Shown: in pieces, positions 16,321-24,733 of the stretch | Layout of the letters: each line of letters opens with the position of its first letter | Numbering within the stretch: the stretch's first letter is position 1 | NCBI GenBank assembly: GCA_023807065.1 | Contig: JAJJLU010000657.1 | Location: forward strand, 1-24,733 | Origin: Isotricha intestinalis | Taxonomy: Eukaryota > Ciliophora > Litostomatea > Vestibuliferida > Isotrichidae | Direction: 5' to 3' | Length of the DNA: 24,733 bases | Translations under genes and position numbers: made by a program | Notes under the pieces: model-generated | Seen by the model: the letters and a program-made list of their open reading frames with translations, nothing else | Told to the model about the DNA's origin: nothing | Database searches by the model: none

Positions 16321-19300
16321 TTATAAAATTGAATTATCATAGTTTAAACATTGCCAAGCTGTTAATCCTTCTCCATTTTTTAAATTTTCATTAGCTCCAT
16401 ATTTAATTAAAATATCAGCAAGTTCAAAATTTTTATATGTTAAAGCATAATGAAGTGGAGAATTTAATTTATAATTTTGAGAATTAGGATTTGCACCTTG
16501 ATTTAATAAATATTTAACAATTCTTTTTAAATCACATTGAACTGCTAAATTTAATAATGAATTTCCTTCATTATCAACTATTTCTGGATTTGCTTTAAAT
16601 TTTTTAAACACTTTTTTAAAATTATGATAATCACCATGTTTAATGAATAATATTAAAGTTTCTTTAAAAGTTTTACATTTTCTTAATAAATCATCTTTGA
16701 TTTTTAAAGTTTTAAAAATTGTCATTTCTCTATCATATTTTCTTAAAGAAACATTGTTTGTATTCGTTAATTTGAAATTATTATTTTGAGAATTTACTGG
16801 TGAAATATATAATGCAATTTGTTTTTTTCTAATTGTTAAATTTATTTTATTTTTTTCTCTTCTTTTTCTAATTCCAATTAATTTATTTTCATAAGAATTT
16901 CTTTTTCTTTCAAAAAATTGTTTGTTTAAAATTTTACATTTATTTTCATCAAACAATTTCAAATGACTTAAATGAGAACCAGTTCTTAATAATTGATTTT
17001 TAATTGATAATCTTGCTTTATGATATACAAGACTGTTTCTTCTAAAAGCATGATTTGAATGATGATGACTATGATGAAAATAATAATGACGAGACATATT
17101 TTCATTTGATGCAGTAAGGGTTTTTTTTAATAATAATTTAATGTTTGATTTATATGTATCTATATTTAAATTATCCTCTGAATTATAATATTCTTTTATA
17201 TCTAATATTAAAAATTTATTATAAAATTCTAATGAAATTTTTGATAATATAATTGGAAGTTCTGATAATATTATTTGATTATTAAATCTTCTTATTGTTT
17301 TTATTGATTTTCTATGGTTTTTTTCAAAGTTAATAAATATTAAATTTGGCATTTCCTCATTTCCTAAATCTGTGTTTAAATATTTTCCCTTTATTATTTG
17401 TTCATGTAAATTTATTTTAAAATAATTGTTTAATAATAGTTGATTAAAATTAAAAAGAGAAATATTTTGGACTTTTTGATTTGTTAATTTTAAATAATCA
17501 TATACAATTTCAATTTCACATTTCTTTAACATTTTTTGATTTATCTCTTTAAAATATTTTTGACATTTTAAATTATATTCATTATTTTTTTTAAAAACTT
17601 CATTCAAATAATGATATCCTTCTTTTAATAAATTTTTATAATTCATTGCAATTTGCATACTATTTTCTATTAATTTATCTTTTATATTAATTCTATTAAT
17701 TTCAAGATTTTCATCTCTTTCTCGAATTCCATAAACAAGAAAATTTATTAATTTTTGTTTTTTAATATCACATAAATTTTTGTTTATTTTTACATGAAAA
17801 TCATTTATAGAAAGTCTAACAGAAAAATGTCTTAAATCAAAAAAATGAATAGTGCTTGTTGATTTAACTGTAGATTTCTTTTGACTTTTTTCAGATGATA
17901 AATTCGAAGAAGAAGCATCAATATCAATTAATTTTTTTTTTTTTTCAATTTTATCAATTATCTTTTTAAATATTGAATGTCCTTTTTTAATAATAGGAGT
18001 TAATTTTCTTTTAAAACGATTATTGTCTATTTGTTCTTCTATTATTTCTTTTATTTGTTTTATACTTTCCATTTTTGTTTCTAAAAAAACATAACTTGAA
18101 GTTTGTTTTCTTTCATCATCTCTTTGTAAAGAAATTTCTGAAATTTTTGACAATTGTTTTTTAAAGTTTTTATTTGATTTTTTATTTGATGCTTTTTTTG
18201 GAGCATTAAAAGTATTATCTTCATTTAATGCTTCTCTTAAAAAAATTACATTTTCTTCAATTTTAGTTTTTCTTCTTCTTGATGTTCTATTTAATGGACT
18301 TAATCTTTTTTTAAATCTTTCTGTTTTTTCCTTTAATTTTTTTAAAAATCCACTTTCTTTTTTACTTATGGAATTTATTTTCTTTTTTGGAGTTTCATTT
18401 CCATCTTCATATATTTCTTTCTCTTTTTCTTCTTTATTATTTATATTATCATCTTCAATATTAATTGAATTTATTCTTTTTTGATATTCATTATTTTTTT
18501 CACTTTTTTCAGTTTCATTATCTTCAGTATTTGATTTATTACTAGACTTTCTTAATCTCAAAATTGGAATTTTTGGTTCTTCACTTTCTTTCTTCTCAAA
18601 ATCCTCAATTTTTTGTTTTATGTTTTGATGAAATAATCCATGAAAATTTTTAATATTATTCATTTTTATGTTATTATTATTCAAAAAATCATTTGTAGAA
18701 TTTAAAAGAGAATAATTTTTATTATTATTAACAAAATTAGTATCTGTGCTTATTTGATCATTTGATGAAGAAATATGATTTGGATTTTTTTTATGGGAAA
18801 TATAATTTATTGTTTTTGAAGCAGGAGAATGAACCATTAATCTATAATTATTATTATAATCAAAGTCAATACTATTTTTATTACTCCTTTTATTATTTTT
18901 TAAAAAACTGTTCTTTTTTAAATTTCTCCTTGGAGAAAAAAAAAAACTTCCGTTATCATCATTTGTTATTGTTTCATTATTATTATTTGTATTATTTGTA
19001 TTTTTATGCTCTAATTCAAAGGTGCTTTTATCCTTCTCTGAGAAATCTGAATGCAATTTATGTCTGTTGTAATTGTTATTTAATAATGATTCAATATCTT
19101 GTTTATTTTTATTTGATATATTGTTTATTTCATTTTTATTATAATTTATTTCTATTGTATTACCATTTAAAATATTATTTAAATTTCCGTTTTTCATATT
19201 ATTATTAGTATTTTTGTTTTTCGGCTTTTTAATACAAATTAAATTATTTAATGAATTTTTTGGTGATAAATCAATATTTTTATTAATTTTAATTGAATCA

Positions 19301-19645
19301 TCTCTTTTTATTTCTCTATTTGATAATCTTAAAGAATTATTTTTAGGAGAATTTAATTTAATTTTTTTTTGAGTTTTATTTATTCTACTTTTTGTTATTC
19401 TTGAAGAATTTTCTTTCTCATTTGACAAAGATAATGATAATGAACTTAATTGTTTTTCTGATTTTTTTATTAATTTTAGATTTGTATCTTTAAATTTTAA
19501 AACTTCTTTTGGGTTTTTTTGAATAATTGATAAAATATATCCATTTTTATTTTGTCTTGATGAAAAAGAATTATCTATTATTGGTCTAAAAAATAAGATA
19601 AAAAGCTTACAAATTTGATAAACTAAGTGAATTTAGTGACTTCAT
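16321..19645 (-). CDS. Large Asn/Lys-rich protein with C-terminal ankyrin repeats; two exons
   Basis: After splicing the protein is 1099 residues. The long exon (19585-16321) has no in-frame ATG for about its first 140 codons, yet it is open well upstream of any. A 35-nt first exon with ATG at 19645 (MKSLNSLSLSNL) joins it through a 25-nt intron at 19610-19586, restoring a continuous frame (..SNL-PIIDNSFSSRQNK..). Residues 1-450 are low-complexity, Asn/Lys/Ser-rich with several basic clusters; about 550-770 is helical; a His-rich patch (HHSHHHSNH) lies near 845. Residues about 990-1095 form three ankyrin repeats: GNSLLNLAVQCDLKRIVKYL, then SPLHYALTYKNFELADILI and GLTAWQCL. Ankyrin repeats bind partner proteins; nothing gives a specific function. 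The stop is TAA. Confidence 0.82.
19586..19610 (-). other. 25-nt spliceosomal intron
   Basis: On the minus strand the sequence begins GTAAGC and ends TTTTTTAG, with a T-rich interior. It splits a Leu codon (TT|A). Unspliced, the first exon reaches a TAA inside the intron's first bases; spliced, the frame runs on for 1087 codons. Very short GT-AG introns are normal in ciliates. Confidence 0.8.
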
Positions 19646-20392
19646 TTTATTTAATTTTTTGTTTTATTTGTTTATTATTTAAATTTGTTTTATTTTATTT
19701 TTATTTTTATTTTTTAATTTTCTTCTTTAAATTTGATTAAGCAAATCTATTAATTAATAAAAATGAAATTTACTATTTTTATCATAAATATTGATTAAAA
19801 ATGTAAAAAAGATTATTGATTTGAGAAAGAATGTTATAAAATTAAAAATTAAATTTTTAATAATATAAAATCACACAAAATGTTCTTTGTATGTATCTTA
19901 TATTAAAAAAAATATCTACATTTTTAAAAGGAAGAAGTGATGTAAAGGTTAAAAATAGATTTTATTCTAAATTAAAGAAATACCTTCATAAAGATTTTTA
20001 TTTTGTATACTAATATTATTGAAAAATAATGAAGATTTGTACTTAGAAACTGATATTATGTTTATACTTTTCAATGAAAAAAAAAATAAAAAAAAATAGA
20101 TTTGATAATATTAATTAATTAATTATCTTACTTAATTAGTTTATACATAGAATAAAAAATCTAAAATAATTTTTACAATTTAAATTTTAGTTTATGACAA
20201 CCAAACTTTATGAAAATAATTTCACTTCTTTGATTAAATAAATACATTGCTAAATAAAAATATTTTGAAATAATAAATATCAATTTCTTTATAATTATAT
20301 TATATTATTTAATTGATTTTAAATAAAATAAAATTGAGAATATAATTACTTTAAAAAATCGCAAAAAATATATTTTCAAATAAAAGAGCTAA
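19646..20392. other. AT-rich intergenic region, 747 bp
   Basis: The longest spacer in the window: promoter of the ankyrin gene and 3' UTR of epsilon-tubulin. It contains A/T runs and an ATTAATTAATTAATTA stretch near 20111. No frame, tRNA or structured repeat is supported. Confidence 0.45.
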
Positions 20393-21757
20393 TTATATTT
20401 CAGGAATCAAAGTTTTATTAATAACATTAACCTTCTTATTAATAGAATCTTCATATTCATTAATTAAAGAATTAACATTATAAATAGCTTTATCAAAATC
20501 ACTTTTATCAGGCATAAATTTATAATAATGATGAACATGAGCTTTATGTTTATATAATAAATTAAATCTATCTCTTAAATTTTTAAAACAATCAGTAACT
20601 GCAGTATTATTACTTAAACATAATAATCCATATTTCATATTTACTGGAGGTTGATCACATAATCCAATTTTAAAACCTTCATGATTCCAACTCACCATTT
20701 TTAATTTGTTTTTTTGTTTTTCTATATTATTCATTAAATCACTTACAGTTAAATTACCTCTTGCTATTAAAGCACATGCAAAATAAATTCCTTTATTAAA
20801 ATTATCACATTTAATTAATTGGTAATCTTCATAAAAGACATCATTAAAAATCTGATCAGTCCTTCTTGGTTCTAATTTTTGATCTAAAACATGATATAAA
20901 GGAGAAAGAGATGATAAAATAAAATGTTGCCTTGGAAAAGGAACTAAATTCATAGTAATATCATTAATATCAACATTTAAAGTTCCTTCAAATCTCATTG
21001 AACATGTTAAATCAGATAATAAATGAGAAATAATAGAATTCATTTTATCATAAGGTTTCTTCTTTTCTTTTTCCTTCATATTATTATCATTATTACTCCC
21101 GAAAATATTTTTAGATATTTTTTTTGATTGTTTCTCCACATTTTCACATATTTCAAGTAAAGATTGATTATCAATAGGTAAAACACAATCAGCGCAATTA
21201 ATAAGTTGATTAAGTGATAAAATAGCATTATAAGGAGAAGTAATAACATCATCATCTTTAGAAGGAAAAACACTAATAGTAAATTTAAATATATCTGAAT
21301 ATTCTTCACCTAATAATTTAATTATATTTGAACCTAAACCAGAACCAGTTCCTCCACCAATTGAATGCATTAACATAAAGCATTGTGGAGAATCACAATT
21401 TTCTAAATTTTTTCTTACTTTTTCTAATATAATATTACTATATGTTTTACTATATTCATAAAATCCATTTGCCCAATTATTACCTGCCCCTGAAACATCA
21501 TTTACTAATTGAGTAGTATCAAATAATTCACCTAAATCTGATTTTAATATTTGATTTATTACCCCTTCTTCCATATCAATTAATATTGAACGAGCTTTTA
21601 ACAACTTTTTCTTGTCATCAAATAAGAAAAAGGAGGACATCGCATCATCAAAGAGGATACCTCGGGATGCATGCTCTCTTAATGCCAGATCCCAAAAACG
21701 CCATCCTATTTGATTACCACATTGACCTACTTGAATTGTTATTATTTCTCGAGGCAT
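20393..21757 (-). CDS. TUBE1: Epsilon-tubulin
   Basis: A basal-body/centriole tubulin needed for triplet microtubules. The 454 residues start MPREIITIQVGQCGNQIG, with the nucleotide-binding QCGNQIG (12-18), then FWDLALREHA (21-30) and AMSSFF (39-44), which distinguish epsilon from alpha, beta and gamma forms. The tubulin signature GGGTGSGLG is at 134-142. An insertion with KEKEKKKPYDK (about 228-238) comes just before the conserved NSIISHLLSDLTCSMRFEG and the NLVPFPRQHFI segment, as in other epsilon-tubulins. Length is close to the usual 450-475. Odd features: the first five residues MPREI are the gamma-tubulin-style start, and codons for residues 16-43 are strikingly GC-rich. Start ATG 21757 is the first in frame. 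It implies the organism builds basal bodies. Confidence 0.95.
   Translation of the reverse strand: MPREIITIQVGQCGNQIGWRFWDLALREHASRGILFDDAMSSFFLFDDKKKLLKARSILIDMEEGVINQILKSDLGELFDTTQLVNDVSGAGNNWANGFYEYSKTYSNIILEKVRKNLENCDSPQCFMLMHSIGGGTGSGLGSNIIKLLGEEYSDIFKFTISVFPSKDDDVITSPYNAILSLNQLINCADCVLPIDNQSLLEICENVEKQSKKISKNIFGSNNDNNMKEKEKKKPYDKMNSIISHLLSDLTCSMRFEGTLNVDINDITMNLVPFPRQHFILSSLSPLYHVLDQKLEPRRTDQIFNDVFYEDYQLIKCDNFNKGIYFACALIARGNLTVSDLMNNIEKQKNKLKMVSWNHEGFKIGLCDQPPVNMKYGLLCLSNNTAVTDCFKNLRDRFNLLYKHKAHVHHYYKFMPDKSDFDKAIYNVNSLINEYEDSINKKVNVINKTLIPEI
21631..21710 (-). other. GC-rich patch inside epsilon-tubulin
   Basis: By direct count 38 of these 80 bases are G or C (47.5%), against roughly a quarter in the flanking coding sequence. 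The minus strand uses codons rare elsewhere in the window: CTG, CTC, GCG, CGA, TCC. It codes for residues about 16-43, including the epsilon-diagnostic FWDLALREHA. Confidence 0.8.
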
Positions 21758-22247
21758 TAATAATTTTTTTTAGTTTAATGTTTTTAATAAAACAATTATT
21801 TCCTTTTTATTTAAAGACAATTATTTACTTTTAATGTTTATTTAATAAATAGAATTAATATGATTAAATAGTCCATTTAAAAAATAAAGAAATATAAATT
21901 TAACTAATGTATACTATAATCTATTCTAAATTAAATTATATTCATGGCATTATATACAACTTATTTCTTATGAACTTTTTAATCTATAATCATCAAATTT
22001 ATATTACAGGTATAAATTTAAAAGAATAAAACTACTAAATTCTTTTGAACTTTTTAATCTATATTCATGACATTTATATTTACAAACATAAAATTAAAAG
22101 AATAAAAATACTAAATTGTTTTAAACTTTTTAATTTATAGTAATGGCATTAATATTTACAACCATAAATTTAAAAGAATAAAACTATTTATTATTCATGG
22201 CATTTGAAATTTTTTATTTACATATAAAAAAGAAATTTTCATAATTC
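21758..22247. other. Intergenic region, epsilon-tubulin promoter side, with tandem repeat
   Basis: 490 bp between the 3' end of the MYB gene and the 5' end of epsilon-tubulin, both on the minus strand. More than half is the 75-76-bp repeat array described separately; the 180 bp next to the tubulin start are plain AT-rich DNA. Confidence 0.5.
21936..22230. repeat. 75-76-bp imperfect tandem repeat, three full copies plus partial ends
   Basis: Full copies begin GAACTTTTTAATCTAT at 21972, the same at 22047, and AAACTTTTTAATTTAT at 22123. Each continues with a TTCATGRCAT-like word, then TTTACAA.CATAAA and TTAAAAGAATAAAA. Partial copies flank the array (TTCATGGCAT at 21951 and again near 22194). 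Spacings are 75 and 76 bp. It is noncoding. Confidence 0.85.
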
Positions 22248-23099
22248 TTATTTACTATCAAATTCATTATCAATCATTCTATTTCCTTGAAAATAATCTT
22301 CAGAAAAAAAATTATTTTTTTCAATAACCATTCCTTCTAAATAATTAATTTGATTATCATTCAAATTATCATTTTCATTCAAATTATAATATTCATTTAT
22401 TTTATAATTATTATTATTAATCTCATTATAATTTGTTAATGTACTATTGAGTTTATTTATGCTAAAAGAATTATTAACTTTTTTTTTTTCATTACCTAAA
22501 ATCATTAAATTATTGAAATTAGGAGAAAATCCTGAAGAAATAGTATGATCCTGTTTATTAATAATTTTATTTAATTTCGAATAAAATCTATTTTTAACCA
22601 TATCACCAGTTCTTCCTTTTAAAAATTTAGCAATTGTTGTCCAACTATTACCATATTGTTTATATAATTTAATTATTTCTTCATCTTCTTCTTCTGTAAA
22701 TGTTCTTTTATCTATTCCATTATCGAAAAAATTTAAAAATCTATCTCTCACTTGTTTTCCAGTTCTTGAATGCATTTCTTTTGATATTTTAGCCCAATTT
22801 TTACCATATTTATTATATAATTCTAATAATTTTTTATCTTCTTCTTTATTCCAACTTCCTTTAATTATTCCTGATTGAATTCTTTTATATCTTGCAGAAC
22901 ATTGAACAGAAGAATGACCAGGAAGGAAAGATGCAACTAATTTCCATTTTTTATTATTATATTCTTTTCCCTTTTTTAAAAGTAATTCATCTTCTTCTTT
23001 TGTCCATTTTGATTTTTTTTCTCTCTTTCTTTGTAATAGGTTTTTATTATTTTCTTCAATTAAAATTGATATTTCTTGATTTGATGATAAATTAATCAT
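22248..23099 (-). CDS. Three-repeat (R1R2R3) MYB transcription factor
   Basis: A DNA-binding factor of the c-Myb/3R-MYB class. The 283 residues contain R1 (about 30-75: SKWTKEEDELLLKKG, Trp32 and Trp52), R2 (80-125: GSWNKEEDKKLLELYNKYG, Trp83 and Trp102) and R3 (132-178: RTFTEEEDEEIIKLYKQYG, with Phe134 in place of the first Trp and Trp153). The recognition helices RTGKQVRDRF and RTGDMVKNRF are well kept. The C-terminal 100 residues are Asn/Ser-rich with no activation domain I can name. 3R-MYB proteins control G2/M genes in plants and animals, and a B-type cyclin gene lies 9 kb away, but I found no MYB site in its promoter. CDC5L is excluded, as it has two canonical repeats and a long C-terminal region. 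Confidence 0.9.
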   Translation of the reverse strand: MINLSSNQEISILIEENNKNLLQRKREKKSKWTKEEDELLLKKGKEYNNKKWKLVASFLPGHSSVQCSARYKRIQSGIIKGSWNKEEDKKLLELYNKYGKNWAKISKEMHSRTGKQVRDRFLNFFDNGIDKRTFTEEEDEEIIKLYKQYGNSWTTIAKFLKGRTGDMVKNRFYSKLNKIINKQDHTISSGFSPNFNNLMILGNEKKKVNNSFSINKLNSTLTNYNEINNNNYKINEYYNLNENDNLNDNQINYLEGMVIEKNNFFSEDYFQGNRMIDNEFDSK

Positions 23100-23402
23100 A
23101 TGAATTATGCGATTGATATATTTTTATATAATTAACTGTAAATAATCTTTATTGGATTTTTAAATAATAAAGTAATAATAAAAATTTAGAAAATTATCAA
23201 ATTAATGATTTATTTCTAAATTAATTCTTAATCAAAAGATTATTATTACGCTAAATATATTTAAAAATTTATAGTAATAATTACATATTTTTTTATATTA
23301 ATTAATTAATTATAAAAGCATTTAATAATTAAAATTTTAAATTTTGGAGAAATTATTGGGATTATTTGTTAAAATTTATAGTTATATTTTAAATATTATT
23401 TT
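23100..23402. other. AT-rich spacer upstream of the MYB gene
   Basis: About 300 bp holding the MYB promoter and the 3' UTR of the terminal coiled-coil gene. It includes TTAATTAATTAATTA near 23298. Nothing else was seen. Confidence 0.45.
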
Positions 23403-24575
23403 TTATTTAATTAATTCTGGTGGATTCAATATTTGAATTTCTTTACTTGGAATACTATCATCATTAAAGTTAAAACTTTCAAAATCAGAAGAAAATTTTT
23501 CTTGAATACCAGAAATGGTTTTAGAAAGACTTAAATTATTATCATCAATTTTACTTTTATTTAATGATATATCATTTTTTGATATTGAACCAAAATTAAC
23601 TATATCACTTTTTTTATTATAATTACTTTCATTATTCAATATTACTTTATTAATATTATCTTTATTATTTCCTATGTGGTTATTTAAATCATTTTCACTA
23701 TTATTTATGAATTTTTTGTTAGAATCATCTTTAAAAAGATGATTAAATTTTTGAATGACATATGATTTTAAATTGTTAATTTTTTCATTGTTTTCTATAT
23801 TTAATTTTTGACAATTTATATTAAAATTATTTGATAATTCTAATATATAATTAGAATAATTAATTTGGTTCTTTAATTTGATAATTTTAATTATTTGATT
23901 AAGATTATTTATATCTATCTTATTTTTAATGTCTTTAAATAAATCATCTAATGGAAGATTTTTATCTAATTTTGAAGAAATTGATTGAAATTTATTTTCA
24001 TAATCTTGTTCTAATTTCTTAAATTTTTTTTCCCAATAATTTTTAATTTCATTTATTTTTTCATAATGAATTTGCAAACTTATTGAATTTGCTCTTAAAT
24101 TTCTAACTTCATTTAATAAATTTAAATATTGCTGATTTATTTTTGCTATATTTAAATTATATTGAGATTTTATTTCTGCTGTTTTAGCCTCATAAGTATT
24201 ATTTAATGTTCTAATTAAGTCTTTATATTTTTCTTCCATTTGAAAAATATTTTTCTGATTATCTGATTCAATTAATGATACTTTTGTTTTATAATTTTTT
24301 TTTAATTTTTGAATTTCTTCTCTTTTTTTTATCAATTCTTCTTCTAATTTTTCATTTATTTCTGCTAAATTGTTATTTTGAATACCTAAACTTATTTTAT
24401 TTATTGTTGGAATTTTTTCAATGTTTTGCTTATTTGTATTTATTTGATTATCTTGTTCGTTTATTTTATTTGTGACTGCAGTGCTTTTTTCATTTTTTTC
24501 TTTTGAGTTTTTCCGAGTTTTCATTGGATTAAAATTTAATTTTGATAAGTCAAATTGTAAATTTGATTCTGACAT
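23403..24575 (-). CDS. Coiled-coil protein, chromosome-terminal gene
   Basis: I do not recognise this 390-residue protein. Residues 1-65 are Lys/Asn/Thr-rich and probably disordered. About 70-235 is a long heptad-type coiled coil (EINEKLEEELIKKREEIQKL, QQYLNLLNEVRNLRANSI, YWEKKFKKLEQDYENKF). A shorter helical part follows to about 290, and the rest is an Asn/Ser/Asp-rich tail. It has no signal peptide or membrane segment. Cytoskeletal or basal-body scaffold would be usual for such proteins, but that is a guess. The start codon is 133 bp from the first telomeric repeat, so its promoter is subtelomeric; the gene is transcribed away from the telomere. The TAA stop is at 23405-23403. Confidence 0.75.
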   Translation of the reverse strand: MSESNLQFDLSKLNFNPMKTRKNSKEKNEKSTAVTNKINEQDNQINTNKQNIEKIPTINKISLGIQNNNLAEINEKLEEELIKKREEIQKLKKNYKTKVSLIESDNQKNIFQMEEKYKDLIRTLNNTYEAKTAEIKSQYNLNIAKINQQYLNLLNEVRNLRANSISLQIHYEKINEIKNYWEKKFKKLEQDYENKFQSISSKLDKNLPLDDLFKDIKNKIDINNLNQIIKIIKLKNQINYSNYILELSNNFNINCQKLNIENNEKINNLKSYVIQKFNHLFKDDSNKKFINNSENDLNNHIGNNKDNINKVILNNESNYNKKSDIVNFGSISKNDISLNKSKIDDNNLSLSKTISGIQEKFSSDFESFNFNDDSIPSKEIQILNPPELIK

Positions 24576-24708
24576 AATATCAAAAATTATGAATTAAATT
24601 AAATTTAACTTTTCAAAATTATTTAAATAATTTTTTAACAAAAAAAATTATTATGTTAAAATATAATAAAAGCTAAATTGATAAATTTATTTTGAAAAAA
24701 GGATTCCT

Positions 24709-24733
24709 GGGGATTGGGGATTGGGGATTGGGG
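24709..24733 (+). repeat. Telomere: (GGGGATT)3 GGGG
   Basis: Three exact heptamers GGGGATT (24709-24729) and a final GGGG end the window, G-strand running 5' to 3' outward, as at a right chromosome end. GGATT at 24701 followed by CCT may be a degenerate first unit. The unit resembles ciliate TTGGGG-type telomeres with one added A. The spacer between the last start codon and the array is 133 bp of AT-rich DNA. Confidence 0.92.

Noticed and set aside
18762..19208. 148-codon plus-strand frame
   Set aside because: Antisense shadow of the Asn/Lys-rich ankyrin gene; its Tyr/Phe/Leu-rich content is just the complement of AAT/AAA codons.
1..24733. tRNA, rRNA, CRISPR or transposase genes
   Set aside because: I scanned the spacers for cloverleaf B-box words, spaced direct repeats and transposase motifs and found none.
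1..24733. Apicomplexan, amoebozoan or anaerobic-fungal origin
   Set aside because: Equally AT-rich genomes exist there, but the GGGGATT telomere, 25-nt intron, epsilon-tubulin and ciliate-type cysteine antigen together fit a ciliate better.

Overview
The window is very AT-rich eukaryotic DNA that ends on the right in a telomere. The last 25 bases are three copies of GGGGATT plus GGGG, G-rich toward the 3' end, as expected for the right end of a linear chromosome. With dense genes, short AT-rich spacers, one 25-nt intron, a basal-body tubulin and ciliate-style surface antigens, this points to a ciliate macronuclear chromosome. From memory, CCCCAAT-type telomeres (the complement) are reported for the rumen ciliate Entodinium, so a rumen litostome is my best guess. 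TAA, TGA and probably TAG all act as stops here; I see no codon reassignment.

Left part (1-9990): the C-terminal third of a plasma-membrane Ca2+-ATPase (cut by the window edge), then a 2091-residue secreted or surface protein ORF. That ORF ends in a stop followed by frame-broken coding remnants. An oppositely oriented GPI-anchored cysteine-repeat antigen comes next. Beyond it, a reading frame with one transmembrane helix and a cytoplasmic tail looks like the missing C-terminus of the big surface protein. The simplest reading is one large type I membrane protein gene, broken by frameshifts and by a second surface gene lying in it on the other strand.

Middle (9991-16320): a tRNA m1G9 methyltransferase (TRM10), a probably acylated cytoplasmic CAP/SCP-domain protein, a B-type cyclin, a coiled-coil protein resembling CC2D1/Lgd without a C2 domain, and a small LITAF-type zinc-ribbon protein. 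The last two families both act on endosomal membranes elsewhere, but a link here is only suggestive.

Right part (16321-24733), all on the minus strand: a 1099-residue Asn/Lys-rich ankyrin protein whose real start lies behind a 25-nt intron, epsilon-tubulin with a short GC-rich patch near its N-terminus, a ~75-bp tandem repeat, a three-repeat MYB factor, and a coiled-coil protein whose start codon is only about 130 bp from the telomere. Cyclin, three-repeat MYB and epsilon-tubulin are all cell-cycle or basal-body genes, but nothing in the sequence shows they are co-regulated.
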